NCBI RefSeq assembly: GCF_002234405.1
Contig: NZ_NMQT01000060.1
Span: 1-64,000 of the forward strand
Direction of reading: 5' to 3'
Source of the DNA: Amycolatopsis thailandensis
GTDB taxonomy: Bacteria; Actinomycetota; Actinomycetes; Mycobacteriales; Pseudonocardiaceae
DNA: 64,000 bases
Made by a program: the position numbers and the translations under genes. Under the pieces are notes generated by a model. The model saw only the letters and a list, made by a program, of their open reading frames with translations. It made no database searches and was not told the DNA's origin. This document shows, one piece after another, positions 16,857 to 24,442 of the stretch (position 1 is its first letter; each line of letters opens with the position of its first letter).

Positions 16857-17564
16857 GTGAGCCTCACCGAACTGCTGCTGCGGCCCGTGCTCGGGTCGCC
16901 CGCGAAACCGCTGATCACGCATTACGACGACAAGCAGGGCAGCCGGGTCGAACTGTCCGTGGCGACCACGGTGAACTGGGCCGCCAAGACGGCGAACTGG
17001 CTGGTCGACGAATTCGACGTCGAACCGGGCGACGAGGTCGCCGTGGTGCTGCCGTCGCATTGGCAGACCGCCGGTGTCCTGCTGGGCGCGTGGTGGTGCG
17101 GTGCCAGGGTGGTGACGGAGACCGCGGGCGCGCGGGTGGCGTTCGTCGCGCCCGGCGGCGTTTCCGAGGCGGCCGCGACGGCCGTCGTCTCGCTGCACCC
17201 GATGGGTCTCGGGCTGCCCGCCGGCTCCGTGCCCGACGGCGCTCTGGACTACCTGACCGAGGCCAGGCTTTCGGGCGACCAGTTCAGCCCGCTGTTCCCG
17301 ATTCCCGGTGACACTCCAGCGCTCGGTTCATCCACTGTGGACGAAGTGCTCGCCGAGGCTCGCTCCCGCGCTTCCAGTCTGGGCCTGTCCGGCGACGACC
17401 GCGTCCTGTCCACTGTGGAATGGTCCGGCTCCGAGGGAATACTCGCGGGTTTCGTGACGCCGCTCGCGGCCGGCGCGCATCTGGTCCAGGTCACCGACGC
17501 GGATCCGGCCAAACTCGCTTCCCGGCGCGAAGCCGAACGGACGACCGCGGATCTCCCCTCCTGA
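16857..17564 (+). CDS. TIGR03089 family protein (adenylate-forming-like)
   Basis: A 235-residue protein of the actinobacterial TIGR03089 group, resembling the N-terminal part of AMP-binding ligases (VELSVATTVNWAAKTANWLVD, GDEVAVVLPSHWQTAGVLLGAWWCGARV) but lacking the phosphate-binding loop and the C-terminal lid, so ligase activity is unlikely. The GTG start is 10 bases after the LCP stop, suggesting one transcript. It occupies the position of M. tuberculosis Rv3268. The function is unknown; its steady linkage to LCP genes suggests an envelope-related role. The gene ends just before the palindrome at 17571. Confidence 0.85.
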   Translation: MSLTELLLRPVLGSPAKPLITHYDDKQGSRVELSVATTVNWAAKTANWLVDEFDVEPGDEVAVVLPSHWQTAGVLLGAWWCGARVVTETAGARVAFVAPGGVSEAAATAVVSLHPMGLGLPAGSVPDGALDYLTEARLSGDQFSPLFPIPGDTPALGSSTVDEVLAEARSRASSLGLSGDDRVLSTVEWSGSEGILAGFVTPLAAGAHLVQVTDADPAKLASRREAERTTADLPS

Positions 17565-17570
17565 AGTGAG

Positions 17571-17617
17571 ATGAAGGGGCCTTTCATTGCAAATTTCGCA
17601 AGGAAAGGCCCCTTCAT
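17571..17617. terminator. Inverted repeat between convergent genes (AATTT-core family)
   Basis: Bases 17571-17585 pair with 17603-17617 (15 bp; arm ATGAAGGGGCCTTTC), with a further TTGC/GCAA pairing around the central AAATTTC. It lies exactly between the stops of the convergent TIGR03089 and DoxX genes, 6 and 11 bases away, and so is a likely shared terminator. Confidence 0.7.
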
Positions 17618-17627
17618 TGCGCCTGGG

Positions 17628-18053
17628 TCAGGCGTCCTGAAGCTGCTTCGCCTCACGCTTGCGTCCGAAGAGCACGTGATCAAGCGACAGTTTTCCGGCG
17701 TTGAAGCCGAGCGCGAGCCCGGCGACCGCCAGGACGAGGACGAGTTCGTAACCGCCCTGACCGGTGAGGCCGTTGTCGAGGTGCACCGAGAGCAGCGCGC
17801 CGACGGAGACCACGACGAAGCCGAGGCCCACCAGCGGCGCCAGGAAACCGGCGATGAACAGAATCGAGCCCACGATCTCCACCGCGATCGCGAAGATCGC
17901 CGCGAGCGTCGGCAGCGGGATTCCGGTCTGCTCGAAGAACTTCGCGGTGCCGTCGATCCCGTTTTCCCACTTCTGCAGGCCGTGTGCGAGGAAGACCACA
18001 CCGACACCGATCCGGCCCAGCAGGAGGGCGACATCCTTGAAACGAGCGAACAT
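17628..18053 (-). CDS. DoxX family membrane protein
   Basis: A 141-residue integral membrane protein with four predicted helices (about 8-24, 50-70, 74-92, 103-120) and the family motif GVVFLAHGLQKW near the first helix. DoxX proteins are linked to redox and thiol stress in other actinobacteria, often with superoxide dismutase or rhodanese partners; none is adjacent here. The basic C-terminal tail (FGRKREAKQLQDA) is cytoplasmic. Monocistronic and convergent with TIGR03089. Confidence 0.87.
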   Translation of the reverse strand: MFARFKDVALLLGRIGVGVVFLAHGLQKWENGIDGTAKFFEQTGIPLPTLAAIFAIAVEIVGSILFIAGFLAPLVGLGFVVVSVGALLSVHLDNGLTGQGGYELVLVLAVAGLALGFNAGKLSLDHVLFGRKREAKQLQDA

Positions 18054-18265
18054 CGGGTCTCAGCTTTCTGGTCGGTGAATATTCAACTTACCGGGATCAC
18101 GGTAAGGCACCGGGCGCCCCGAACGGCACCTCCGGAGCGTGATCGACAGGTACCCGACAGGAACCGTCCCGGACGGTGGGCATGTCCTCTGTGGAAGGTC
18201 GCGGCCGTCATTCCCCCGTACGGCGCCGTTGTTCCGGGCGTCCGACGGGCAAAATCACCTGTGTG

Positions 18266-18721
18266 ATGGATGAACGTCTGATCGGCCTCTGGTCGGACCG
18301 CATGCTGTTCCCGAGCGACGTCGAGTCCGCCGAGCTGGCGTTCCGCGGCGACGGCTCCGGCTGGCTCTACTGGTCGAGCTGGAGCACCGAGTTCACGGTG
18401 TCGCGCTACACGTGGGCCGCGTTCACGCCGGGCACGCTGGCCCTGAAATTCCATCGCACCGTCAACGGCACGTGGTCGATCGACGACGGCGTCACGCGGC
18501 ACGACGTCGAATCCGACGAGAAGGAGGAGTCGGTGATCGAGGTCGGCTACCGGATCGCGCCCGGCGAAGATCCGTTCGGCAGCCCGGTGACCCTGCTCAC
18601 CCTGGACCGGCCGCTGGACGACCACCTCGCGGGCTCGCGGTTCGCGTGGGTCGAGAAACCGGAATCGCTCAACGACCCGTCCGTCGATGCTCCGCGGCGA
18701 GGCCCGTCCAGCCCCCACTGA
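18266..18721 (+). CDS. Hypothetical protein, conserved-looking soluble domain
   Basis: A 151-residue soluble protein with no recognised domain. It opens MDERLIGLWSDRMLFPSDV and is rich in Trp and Tyr (GWLYWSSWSTEFTVSRYTW), suggesting a compact beta-rich fold, possibly lipocalin- or nuclear-transport-factor-like; this is only an impression. ATG 18266 is chosen because GC3 and sequence character drop upstream. Its last 53 bases overlap the 3' end of the opposite-strand gene. I do not recognise a function. Confidence 0.6.
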   Translation: MDERLIGLWSDRMLFPSDVESAELAFRGDGSGWLYWSSWSTEFTVSRYTWAAFTPGTLALKFHRTVNGTWSIDDGVTRHDVESDEKEESVIEVGYRIAPGEDPFGSPVTLLTLDRPLDDHLAGSRFAWVEKPESLNDPSVDAPRRGPSSPH

Positions 18722-19097
18722 CGGCCAGCAGTTCCAGGACCCGCTCCGCCTGTTCGGCGAACCCGGCCAGATCCGCGTGCAGCAACGCGATCCTCTCGGC
18801 GTCGAGCGGGACCTCGTCGTCGGCCCACAGCTCGATCACCGTGCTGACCGTCCACACGAGGAACTGGATGATCCGGATGAACTCGTCCGACGGCTCGTCG
18901 ACGGCGTCGCGGTAGCCCGTCTCGATCTCGTCGCAGGCCGCGACCAGCTCACGCAGCGGCTTGACGACGTCGGCCGCCGTCCCGTCCCATGAGGCGGACG
19001 GCCACATGCGATCCCCGAGTTCGAGCCACAACCGCCAGCCGGCGATCAGCTCGGCCTCGTCGTGCGGCGTCCACGACGCCGGGGCGAACCAGAACAT
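18669..19097 (-). CDS. Hypothetical helical protein
   Basis: About 142 residues from ATG 19097 (MFWFAPASWTPHDEAELIAG). It is predicted all-helical and acidic, with many Trp (WRLWLELGDRMWPSASW) and amphipathic C-terminal helices (ERIALLHADLAGFAEQAERVLELL). No signal peptide or catalytic motif is seen. The convergent overlap of 53 bases with the gene at 18266 means their mRNAs are complementary at the 3' ends. Function unknown. Confidence 0.55.
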   Translation of the reverse strand: MFWFAPASWTPHDEAELIAGWRLWLELGDRMWPSASWDGTAADVVKPLRELVAACDEIETGYRDAVDEPSDEFIRIIQFLVWTVSTVIELWADDEVPLDAERIALLHADLAGFAEQAERVLELLAVSGGWTGLAAEHRRTGR

Positions 19098-19218
19098 CCT
19101 TCGAGAGTGACACCGGCGGCCCATGATCGCCGTACTTCCGTGAAGCATCTCACCGACGCCTGACCTCACACGCGCGATTCGTCACCCAATCGCGCGACGG
19201 CCTGGCGCCAAGCGGCGG

Positions 19219-19436
19219 TTTCGCGTGATCAGAGACGGAACTCGCGTGCGTGGGGACGGAACTCGCGTGATCAGAGACGGAACTCGCGTGATTGGGGGCG
19301 GAACTCACGTGATCAGATGGACGACACGCGGCGAGTCCGGCCGCCGCCGTGTTCCGCCCCCAAGCACGCGAGTTCCGTCCTCAAGCACGCGAGTTCCGTC
19401 CTCAAGTACGCGAGACCCGTCCTCAAGCACGTGACA
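19219..19436. repeat. Iterated inverted-repeat array (CGGAACTCGCGTG units)
   Basis: The left half holds four to five head-to-tail ~21-base units with consensus near GACGGAACTCGCGTGATCAGA; the right half (from about 19350) holds four units in the opposite sense (TTCCGTCCTCAAGCACGCGAG). The halves can pair over about 80 bases. The spacer contains GGACGACACGCG, the unit core of the related array at 59299-59456. It lies between the hypothetical gene start (19097) and the fadE25 stop (19543). Open frames through it are repetitive and not credible as genes. Confidence 0.8.
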
Positions 19437-19474
19437 GCAGCCGCAATTCGTCACCTACTCGCTCGCGCGAGCCT

Positions 19475-19533
19475 AAGTACATGAAGGCCCCCTTCCTTGC
19501 GTCTAGCGCAAGGAAGGGGGCCTTCATGTACTT
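19475..19533. terminator. Perfect 27-bp hairpin downstream of acyl-CoA dehydrogenase
   Basis: Bases 19475-19501 pair perfectly with 19507-19533 around loop TCTAG. The arm includes GTACATGAAGGCCCCCTTCC, and the CCTTCATGTACTTG end is shared with the mosaic repeats at 385-402 and 36546-36560. It starts 10 bases after the dehydrogenase stop, reading leftward, so it probably ends that transcript. No T-tract follows. Confidence 0.78.
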
Positions 19534-19542
19534 GAGCGGAAA

Positions 19543-20715
19543 TCAGCCCTTGAGCAGAGCCCGCGCCATGACCATGCGCTGGATCTGGTTGGTGCCTTCG
19601 TAGATCTGGGTGATTTTCGCGTCGCGCATCATGCGCTCCACCGGGAAGTCGCGCGTGTAGCCCGCGCCACCGAAGAGCTGCACCGCGTCCGTCGTCACCG
19701 ACATGGCGATGTCCGACGCGTACGCCTTCGCGGCCGCGGCCATGTAGCCGCCACGCTTGTCGCCACGCTCGGTCGCCGCGGCGGAGGCGTAGACGAGGTT
19801 CCGGGCGGCTTCGATCTTGATGCCCATGTCGGCCAGCATGAACTGGACGCCCTGGAACTCCGAGATCGCCTTGCCGAACTGCTTGCGCTCCTTGACGTAC
19901 GCGATGGACGCGTCGAGCGCGCCCTGCGCGATGCCCAGCGCCTGTGCGCCGATGGTCGGGCGGGTGTGGTCGAGGGTGCGCAGCGCGGTCTTCAGGCCGG
20001 TGCCGGGCTCGCCGATGATGCGGTCGGCCGGGATGGTGCAGTTCTCGAAGTGGATCTCGCGGGTCGGCGAGCCCTTGATGCCGAGCTTCCGCTCCTTTGA
20101 GCCGACGGTGAAGCCGGGGTCGTCCTTGTGCACGACGAACGCGGAGATGCCGTTGGCCTTCTTCTCGGCCTCGGGGTCGGTCACCGCCATCACGGTGTAC
20201 CAGGACGATTCACCCGCGTTGGTGATCCAGCACTTGGTGCCGTTCAGCACCCAGTGGTCGCCGTCGAGCTTCGCGCGGGTGCGCATCGAGGCGGTGTCCG
20301 AGCCGGCTTCGCGCTCCGAAAGCGCGTAGGACGCCGAGGCCTCACCAGAGGCGATCGAAGGCAGCACGAGCTTCTTGAGGTCTTCCGACGCCGACAGGAT
20401 GATCGGCACCGTGCCCAGCTTGTTCACCGCCGGGATCAGCGACGCCGACGCGTCGACGCGCGCGACCTCTTCGATCACGATGCAGGCGGCGATGGCGTCC
20501 GCGCCCTGGCCGTCGTAGGCCTCGTCGATGTGCACGGCGTTGAAACCCGACTTGACCAGGGCGTTGTACGCCTCGATCGGGTAGCGCTCGTCCTCGTCGA
20601 CCTCGGCCGCGTACGGCTCGATCTCCTTCTCCGCGAGGGCACGCACCGCGGCCCGCAGCTCCTCGTGCTCCTCGGCAAGCTGGTACAGACCCGGGCCGTC
20701 AGACACCTTCGTCAC
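19543..20715 (-). CDS. fadE25: Acyl-CoA dehydrogenase, FadE25-like
   Basis: A 390-residue FAD-dependent acyl-CoA dehydrogenase introducing the 2,3-double bond in acyl-CoA. Features in order: alpha N-terminal domain, ASYALSEREAGSDTASM (FAD/substrate loop), GTKCWITNAGESSWY, KERKLGIKGSPTREIHF, and a C-terminal domain with RKQFGKAISEFQGVQFMLADM, QLFGGAGYTRDFPVERMMRD and the catalytic base region QIYEGTNQIQRMVMAR. Similarity and position next to purE match M. tuberculosis FadE25 (Rv3274c). GTG 20715 is preceded by AGAAGAG. The gene is divergent from an acyl-CoA ligase, which could supply its substrate. Confidence 0.9.
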   Translation of the reverse strand: MTKVSDGPGLYQLAEEHEELRAAVRALAEKEIEPYAAEVDEDERYPIEAYNALVKSGFNAVHIDEAYDGQGADAIAACIVIEEVARVDASASLIPAVNKLGTVPIILSASEDLKKLVLPSIASGEASASYALSEREAGSDTASMRTRAKLDGDHWVLNGTKCWITNAGESSWYTVMAVTDPEAEKKANGISAFVVHKDDPGFTVGSKERKLGIKGSPTREIHFENCTIPADRIIGEPGTGLKTALRTLDHTRPTIGAQALGIAQGALDASIAYVKERKQFGKAISEFQGVQFMLADMGIKIEAARNLVYASAAATERGDKRGGYMAAAAKAYASDIAMSVTTDAVQLFGGAGYTRDFPVERMMRDAKITQIYEGTNQIQRMVMARALLKG

Positions 20716-20750
20716 CTCTTCTAACCGCGTTTGGGAGTTTGTCCGATGTT

Positions 20751-20785
20751 AGCGCTCGTTCACATTCCGCGACATCGCGAGCGCT
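20751..20785. promoter_or_regulatory. Inverted repeat in divergent fadE25/ligase promoter region
   Basis: AGCGCTCG (20751-20758) is repeated inverted as CGAGCGCT (20778-20785), 27 bases centre to centre, within the 105-base divergent region. The spacing is about two and a half helical turns, suiting a TetR-type or dimeric fatty-acid regulator able to control both genes. A possible -10 box TACGTT (20809-20814) lies six bases before ligase ATG 20821, which has no ribosome site, so that message may be leaderless. Confidence 0.4.
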
Positions 20786-20820
20786 TGTGTCTTTGACCGC
20801 AAAGTCCGTACGTTCGGGTG

Positions 20821-22470
20821 ATGCAGCTCACCCCGTTCCCCCGGTCGCTCGACTATCCCGAGGTCCCGGTCGGCTCGGTGCTGGCAGGCGCCGCTGCTCG
20901 CTGGGGCTCCCGCACGGCCTTCGCCCACGGAGACCAGCGCCTCACCTTCTCCGAGACGTACAGCGCGGCCTGCCGGTTCGCGAACGCTTTACGTGCCGAG
21001 GGCATTGGCCGGGGCGACGTCGTGGCGCTCCACCTGCCGAACTGCCTGGCGTACCCGGTCGCGTACTACGGGACGCTGCTCGCGGGGGCCACCTTCAGTC
21101 CGGCGAATCCCCTGCTCCCACCGGACGACCTCGCCTTCCAGCTCGCCGACGCCGGGGCGGTCGCCGCCGTCACCGTCGGCCCGGTCGCCCGCGTGCTGGC
21201 TTCGGTCCGTGACCGGACCTCGGTGCGGCTGAGCATCGTCGTTCACCCGCCGGATGGACTCGCCACGGGCGAGGTCGAGTTCACGGAGTTCCACTCCGGT
21301 CACTCCGACGAGCGGCCGGACGTGGAGATCGACATCTACCGCGACCTCGCCCATCTGGCGTACACCGGCGGCACCACCGGACGGTCGAAGGGCGTCTGCC
21401 TGCCGCACCGAAATGTCGTGGTCAACAGCTTGCAGAGCTCCTGCTACCGGCTGGGCGCGGTCCCCGCTGTCGACGCCTCGGGCGAGGTGATCGTCGAGCA
21501 AGTCGGCGGTCCGGAGGAATGGCCGTCCCGGATCGGCACCGGGATCGCCCTCAACCTGACGCCGTGGTTCCACGCGATGGGGACCATCGCCGCGCTCAAC
21601 GTGCCGCTGCTCGACGGCGGCACCATCGTGCTGCACGACCGCTTCGACCCGGCCGCGTACGTGGCCGACGCCGAACTGCTGCGGGTCACCACCATCGGCG
21701 GAGCGCCCGCGCTGTTCGCCGCGCTGCTCTCCTGCCCCGAGTTTCACACAGCCGACCTGTCTTCGGTACTGACCATCGGTTCCGGGGCGGCGCCGATGAA
21801 CCACGAGATGATCCGCGCCCTGCAGAACCGATTCCCCGGCGTGCTCATCATCGAGGGCTACGGCCTCACCGAGGTCACCATGGGCGCCGTCATCGCGCCG
21901 TCCTACCGGTCTGCCGTCCGGAAGGTCGGTTCGGTCGGCCTGCCGCTGCCCGACACCGAGATCAAGATCGTCTCGGCCGAAGGCGGCGAAGATCCTTTGC
22001 CCGCCGGGGAAAGCGGCGAAGTGTGCCTGCGCGGCCCGCAGGTGATGACCGGCTATCGCAACCGTCCCGAGGAGACCGCGGCCGCGCTCGTCGATGGCTG
22101 GCTGCACACCGGCGACATCGGCCTCCTCGACGAGGACGGCTACCTGTCCATTGTGGACCGCAAGAAGGACATGCTGCTGTACAAGGGATACAACGTCTTC
22201 CCGCGTGAGCTCGAAGAGCTTCTGATCACCCTGCCCGGCGTCACCGCGGCGGCCGTCGTCGGCAAACCGGACACCGAGGTCGGCGAACTGCCGGTCGCGT
22301 TCGTGGTCCGCAGCGACGAGAACGTCACCGCCGAGCAACTCCTGGAGGCTGTCGGCGCCCGCGTCCTGCCGTACAAACGACTGCGGGCGATCCACTTCGT
22401 CGACCAGATCCCGGTGTCGGCCGCCGGGAAGGTACTGAAACGGGAGCTACGGAAGCAGCTCGCCGACTGA
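20821..22470 (+). CDS. Fatty-acid--CoA ligase (AMP-binding)
   Basis: A 549-residue acyl-CoA synthetase of the ANL superfamily. Visible motifs are the phosphate loop YTGGTTGRSKGVCLPH, IEGYGLTEVTMGAV, GWLHTGDIGLLDEDGYLSIVDRKKDMLLYKGYNVFPRELEE and the terminal catalytic lysine region PVSAAGKVLKREL. It activates a carboxylic acid as acyl-AMP and then thioesterifies CoA. A GTG codon precedes ATG 20821 in frame. The divergent acyl-CoA dehydrogenase suggests joint action in degradation of a fatty or branched-chain acid; chain length is not evident. Confidence 0.9.
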   Translation: MQLTPFPRSLDYPEVPVGSVLAGAAARWGSRTAFAHGDQRLTFSETYSAACRFANALRAEGIGRGDVVALHLPNCLAYPVAYYGTLLAGATFSPANPLLPPDDLAFQLADAGAVAAVTVGPVARVLASVRDRTSVRLSIVVHPPDGLATGEVEFTEFHSGHSDERPDVEIDIYRDLAHLAYTGGTTGRSKGVCLPHRNVVVNSLQSSCYRLGAVPAVDASGEVIVEQVGGPEEWPSRIGTGIALNLTPWFHAMGTIAALNVPLLDGGTIVLHDRFDPAAYVADAELLRVTTIGGAPALFAALLSCPEFHTADLSSVLTIGSGAAPMNHEMIRALQNRFPGVLIIEGYGLTEVTMGAVIAPSYRSAVRKVGSVGLPLPDTEIKIVSAEGGEDPLPAGESGEVCLRGPQVMTGYRNRPEETAAALVDGWLHTGDIGLLDEDGYLSIVDRKKDMLLYKGYNVFPRELEELLITLPGVTAAAVVGKPDTEVGELPVAFVVRSDENVTAEQLLEAVGARVLPYKRLRAIHFVDQIPVSAAGKVLKRELRKQLAD

Positions 22471-22472
22471 AC

Positions 22473-23093
22473 TCAGCGGTCGCGGAGGTTGCCGATCACC
22501 AGCTCCGCGGCCTTGAGTACACCCGCACACCGATCGGCGCCCCAATACTGCGAATCAACCCCATCGGGATACATGTAGTCGAACTCGAGAGCCGCATCGT
22601 CCGAAACACCGACCACCATCGCACATGACTTCATGTCGCCGAACAAATGGTACTGCGCAGCGGGCAGGCCTTCGATCGACAATTCCCTCCACCCGGAGTA
22701 TGTCCCCTGATTACTGGCGCTGAGCGTCGACAGTCCGGCAAGGCTTTTTTCTTTCACTGCCGGGACCTGCACACGCAACTGCGGCGCGTCCCGGGTGACC
22801 CAGGCGCACCCTGTCAGTGGAGAATCCGCCCGAGCGGGCTTGACACGATCCGGCGGATCGATGACCAACGCCGCTATATCCTCCCGCTTCAGCGAGCCAC
22901 AAGGGTCTGCTCGAAAAGACGCGAGATCAACAGGCTGCTTGACCGGCGTAACCGGAATCGCGCCTCCGACCCTGGCCGGCGTCGGCCGTTCCTTGAGCAA
23001 CGGGTCGGGCTTGCCCGGACCACACCCGCCCATGAACACAGCCACCGCGAATACGGCGACAGCTACGAACCTGACGTTATTCCGGGACGGCAT
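22473..23093 (-). CDS. DUF3558-like lipoprotein, last gene of T7SS-like cassette
   Basis: A 206-residue predicted lipoprotein. Residues ~1-24 are a signal peptide (RFVAVAVFAVAVFMGGC) ending in a lipobox-type Cys. The mature part has DPCGSLKREDIAALV, resembling the conserved Cys motif of DUF3558 domains common in Pseudonocardiaceae, and a later GADRCAGVL Cys that could form a disulfide. Its start overlaps the end of the WXG100-like gene by 17 bases, and its stop is two bases from the ligase stop. Lipoproteins of this type often accompany WXG100 genes; the exact role is unknown. Base composition is less GC-rich than the flanks. Confidence 0.75.
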   Translation of the reverse strand: MPSRNNVRFVAVAVFAVAVFMGGCGPGKPDPLLKERPTPARVGGAIPVTPVKQPVDLASFRADPCGSLKREDIAALVIDPPDRVKPARADSPLTGCAWVTRDAPQLRVQVPAVKEKSLAGLSTLSASNQGTYSGWRELSIEGLPAAQYHLFGDMKSCAMVVGVSDDAALEFDYMYPDGVDSQYWGADRCAGVLKAAELVIGNLRDR

Positions 23094-23778
23094 CCGGCTC
23101 GACCTTCCATTGCTTCTGTTCGTCCATTCCGGAACCGTCACGCAGGTCGGGGACCTCGACGAAATTCGTCTGAATCTGCACGAGACTGACCGCGCCCGCT
23201 TTGAAGGCGCCGATTGTCTTGAGCGCCTCGTCGAACAGGGAGCTGATCTTCTTGACGAGTTCACCGAGTGCCTCGATAACCGAATCGACGACATCGGCGA
23301 AGGTGAACACGTTCACCCCGGGAATGACAGAAGTCAGAGCGGCCACCAACGCCTTCAGGTCAATCTTGGCAAGCTCACCGGCGCACTCGCCGAGGAGAGT
23401 GATCGCCGTACCGTAGGTTTTGATCACCTCATTCGCGATCCCCGACATCACTCCGGAAATGCCGGCTACCGCCTCCTGTTCCGACTTGAGCGCATTGGTC
23501 ACGTTCGCGGCATGCGCGACGAACTGGTCGGCCGCACGGCCGCTCCAGGTGCCCGCCAACGCCTGCACAGCGTCGCCGATGTCATCGTGTGCGCCTTGTA
23601 TCGTGGCGTTGCTCGCGAACCGGAACGCGATCGCTTGAATCCCGACGGCGTTGCCGAGAAGACGCGTCCGGATATCGTCGAGCATACGGAACACATCAGG
23701 ACGGCCAATAAAAGGAAGTCCAGCGAAATCACGGATCTTCTGGTCTGCGGCGATCGGATACGCCGGCAATTCACTCAC
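23077..23778 (-). CDS. WXG100-like long helical protein
   Basis: A 233-residue helical protein started at GTG 23778 (VSELPAYPIAADQKIRDFAG). The segment LAGTWSGRAADQFVAHAANV (about 77-96) carries a WxG turn between helices, the mark of ESX substrates, though the protein is about twice normal WXG100 length. Later helices are hydrophobic and Ala/Val-rich. It starts two bases before the stop-proximal end of the previous gene and overlaps the lipoprotein gene by 17 bases. Possibly a secreted or membrane-interacting partner of the preceding EspC-like protein; this is inference. Confidence 0.65.
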   Translation of the reverse strand: MSELPAYPIAADQKIRDFAGLPFIGRPDVFRMLDDIRTRLLGNAVGIQAIAFRFASNATIQGAHDDIGDAVQALAGTWSGRAADQFVAHAANVTNALKSEQEAVAGISGVMSGIANEVIKTYGTAITLLGECAGELAKIDLKALVAALTSVIPGVNVFTFADVVDSVIEALGELVKKISSLFDEALKTIGAFKAGAVSLVQIQTNFVEVPDLRDGSGMDEQKQWKVEPDAVPE

Positions 23779-23780
23779 AA

Positions 23781-24137
23781 TCAACCCTCGTCTTTCTCGA
23801 GGTCACGCAGGCGCTTGTAGTATTCCTCGTCCTGCGCGTCGTAGAAGTCGGCGGCCTTGTCCATGGCGTCCCCCAGCTTGATAAGGCGATCGAAGCCACG
23901 AGTGCTCTTTGCCTGCAACTCGGCAATCATCCCATTGAAGGCTTCGATGATTCCTGCCTCTTCGCCCAGCATGCCGACGTCATGCACGTTGAGGCGCAGC
24001 CCTTCGATATCGACATTCGCGAAATCGCGGACACGCCCGGCAGCACGAAAGACGTCCTCGGTCGCCCTTCGAAGGGCTTCCGGATACACCTCGTAACCAG
24101 AGCCACTGGAGTCGAGCGGATCGAACGGACCACTCAT
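23781..24137 (-). CDS. EspC/WXG100-like small helical protein
   Basis: A 118-residue acidic helical protein. The C-terminal helix ends FYDAQDEEYYKRL, containing YDAQD, which fits the YxxxD/E export signal of type VII secretion substrates. Size, helix-turn-helix pattern and position beside YbaB-like and WXG-containing genes favour an ESX-associated partner protein, possibly pairing with the product of 23077. It overlaps the preceding gene by 4 bases (ATGA). No secretion ATPase is nearby, so export would need machinery encoded elsewhere. Confidence 0.65.
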   Translation of the reverse strand: MSGPFDPLDSSGSGYEVYPEALRRATEDVFRAAGRVRDFANVDIEGLRLNVHDVGMLGEEAGIIEAFNGMIAELQAKSTRGFDRLIKLGDAMDKAADFYDAQDEEYYKRLRDLEKDEG

Positions 24138-24442
24138 CGAAAGCCTCCCTTCTCCGCTTCCTCGACCATTGCGTCACGCCTCGTACGCGCTGCACGCTCC
24201 GCATCATTGATCGCACGCAGGATGTGCTGGGCGAGACTCGCCTCCGTCTGCGTTTCCACGGCGTCGGGGTTCAAGTCGACCGATCTCAACGAGCCCATCC
24301 CGTCCACCGTGACCGTCCCGAGTCCGGCAGAAATGTTCCAAGTCAGCGTCGCCACACGACCACTGCTCGCGGCCTGCTCGATCGCGGAGACTTTCGTATC
24401 GATTTCCTTGGCCAGGTGGTACAGCCTGTCGTGGGTGTTCAC
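24134..24442 (-). CDS. YbaB/EbfC-like protein
   Basis: A 102-residue protein with the helix-strand-helix layout of YbaB/EbfC nucleoid-associated proteins: N-terminal coiled helix (HDRLYHLAKEIDTKVSAIEQA), central strands with GLGTVTVDGMGSLRSVDL, and a C-terminal helix rich in Arg and Ala. In actinobacteria such proteins are frequent next to ESX-like small genes, where their role, DNA binding or chaperone-like, is unclear. GTG start and stop overlap neighbours by 4 bases on both sides, so translation is coupled. Confidence 0.72.
   Translation of the reverse strand: MNTHDRLYHLAKEIDTKVSAIEQAASSGRVATLTWNISAGLGTVTVDGMGSLRSVDLNPDAVETQTEASLAQHILRAINDAERAARTRRDAMVEEAEKGGFR

Noticed and set aside
19219..19436. 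CRISPR array or coding repeat protein
   Set aside because: Units are head-to-tail without unique spacers, and reverse direction in the middle; the translated repeats have no recognisable domain.
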